The translations under genes and the position numbers were made by a program. Positions 5,685-6,569 of a stretch of DNA of 6,569 bases are shown in pieces. Position 1 is the first letter of the stretch, and each line of letters starts with the position of its first letter. A model generated the notes under the pieces. It worked only from the letters and a program-made list of their open reading frames with translations, did not search any database and was not told the origin of the DNA. This stretch comes from Ruminococcus sp. (lineage in GTDB: Bacteria; Bacillota; Clostridia; Oscillospirales; Ruminococcaceae): NCBI GenBank assembly GCA_003446315.1, contig DMBA01000026.1, positions 1-6,569 of the forward strand, in the 5' to 3' direction.

Positions 5685-6569
5685 ATGAACGATCAGGAAA
5701 AACTGCTGAACGCTGAAACGAAAATCAAAGAGGTGGCGGAACGTATTACAAGACTGCGCGAGGATCTTGGCATCACGGTGGCGGAAATGGCTGCCCTGAC
5801 GGACTATTCCGTAGAAGAATATCAGCTCTATGAAGCAGGCGAAAAGGATTTCAGCTTCACTTTCATTTATAAATGTGCAAATGCATTCCATGTCGAGATC
5901 TCCGATCTGATGGAAGGCAGCAGCCCGGAGCTGAAAGGCTATACGGTCACCAGAAAAGGCGAAGGTGTCCCGATCGTGCGCAGAGAAGGGTTTGTCTATA
6001 ACCGGCTCGCTTCCAAATTCAAGAACAAGACCGTCGAGCCTTTCCATGTTGTCATCCCCTATTCCGAAGAAGCACTTTCCAGACCCCTGCATATGGGCAG
6101 CCATGCCGGTCAGGAAATGGATATCGTCATCAAAGGCACACTGCGCCATATCATCGGTTCGCATTCCGAGATCCTGCATGAGGGCGACTGCATCTACTAC
6201 GACAGCTCCATCCCGCACGATGAAGTTGCGCTTGGCGGCGAAGACTGCGAGATCTATGCGTTCGTCATGGCTCCGCACGGCAACGGCGTTTCGGAATATA
6301 AAGAGCATGTTGTCGAATATCACTCCACCAATGTCGATAAAGCCGGTCTGATGCATCCGGTCGCTGAAAAATTCGTCACCTGCGAAACCAATGAGGAAGG
6401 CGTGCTTTCCGGCGTGCACTTCCATAATCAGGACAAATTCAATTTTGCATATGATATTGTGGATGCAATGGCGGAAAAATGTCCCGATAAAACGGCAATG
6501 ATCTATGTTGACCGCGACCACAAGGAACGCAGATTTACATTTAAGGATATCAAGCGCTATTCCTGTCAG
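5685..6569 (+). CDS. XRE HTH-cupin-acyl-CoA synthetase fusion (3' end outside window)
   Basis: An ATG at 5685 with AAGGAG (5671-5676) opens a frame of 295 codons that reaches the window end without a stop. Residues about 17-77 form an XRE/Cro-type helix-turn-helix (ERITRLREDLGITVAEMAAL, ending EISDLMEG). About 117-195 is a cupin barrel: H136, H140 and E144 in HMGSHAGQEMDIVIKG, then GDCIYYDSSIPH (167-178) with H178 as candidate metal ligands. From about 250 onward FNFAYDIVDAMAEKCPDKTA and the following RRFTFKDIKRYS match the N-terminus of AMP-forming acyl-CoA synthetases of the acetyl/medium-chain type. The AMP-binding catalytic motifs lie beyond the window. The expected reaction is carboxylic acid + ATP + CoA to acyl-CoA. 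HTH-cupin regulators commonly occur as separate proteins, so the fusion may combine effector sensing with acid activation. The T-box implies control by an amino acid. Confidence 0.88.
   Translation, partial: MNDQEKLLNAETKIKEVAERITRLREDLGITVAEMAALTDYSVEEYQLYEAGEKDFSFTFIYKCANAFHVEISDLMEGSSPELKGYTVTRKGEGVPIVRREGFVYNRLASKFKNKTVEPFHVVIPYSEEALSRPLHMGSHAGQEMDIVIKGTLRHIIGSHSEILHEGDCIYYDSSIPHDEVALGGEDCEIYAFVMAPHGNGVSEYKEHVVEYHSTNVDKAGLMHPVAEKFVTCETNEEGVLSGVHFHNQDKFNFAYDIVDAMAEKCPDKTAMIYVDRDHKERRFTFKDIKRYSCQ

Noticed and set aside
5649..6521. A 290-codon open frame on the minus strand at the right end
   Set aside because: It opposes the HTH-cupin-synthetase gene, which has recognisable domains, a ribosome site and a T-box promoter. 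The minus frame shows no family features.

Overview
The window looks like a chromosomal segment from a cellulosome-producing gut or rumen Firmicute, most likely Ruminococcus or a close Oscillospiraceae relative. The evidence is two consecutive genes ending in dockerin modules, one of them a secreted GH9 cellulase. Further support comes from strong AGGAGG-type ribosome binding sites, sigma-A promoters and a T-box leader. The species cannot be fixed from the sequence alone.

Layout. (1) 1-156 is the 3' end of a dockerin-bearing gene. A hairpin-containing spacer follows, then the GH9-dockerin gene (331-2073), closed by an intrinsic terminator. (2) 2146-4047 is a two-gene unit 12 nt apart: a membrane-anchored YkuE/YaeI-type metallophosphoesterase and a divergent type I asparaginase-like protein. 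(3) A DUF4416 gene on the minus strand (4008-4550) overlaps the asparaginase tail by 40 nt and has its own near-consensus promoter. It is divergent from nth, endonuclease III (4637-5287). (4) A perfect sigma-A promoter (5342-5370) drives a complete T-box leader (about 5377-5650). This controls a large gene that starts at 5685 and runs off the window. Its visible 295 codons encode an XRE helix-turn-helix, a cupin domain and the beginning of an AMP-forming acyl-CoA synthetase.

How the parts fit. The left side is plant-fibre degradation: secreted enzymes that dock onto scaffoldins. The middle is housekeeping or unknown (nucleotide or envelope phosphoesterase, amidohydrolase, DNA repair). The right end is the most interesting part. 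A tRNA-sensing riboswitch controls an acyl-acid activating enzyme rather than an aminoacyl-tRNA synthetase or a classical amino-acid gene. By position the specifier triplet reads AUC (Ile), and the T-box bulge UGGU fits a tRNA with discriminator base A, as in tRNA-Ile. Ruminal ruminococci are known to make branched-chain amino acids by reductive carboxylation of branched-chain volatile fatty acids. A T-box-controlled acyl-CoA ligase would be the activation step of such a route. This is an inference, and the genes beyond the window would decide it.
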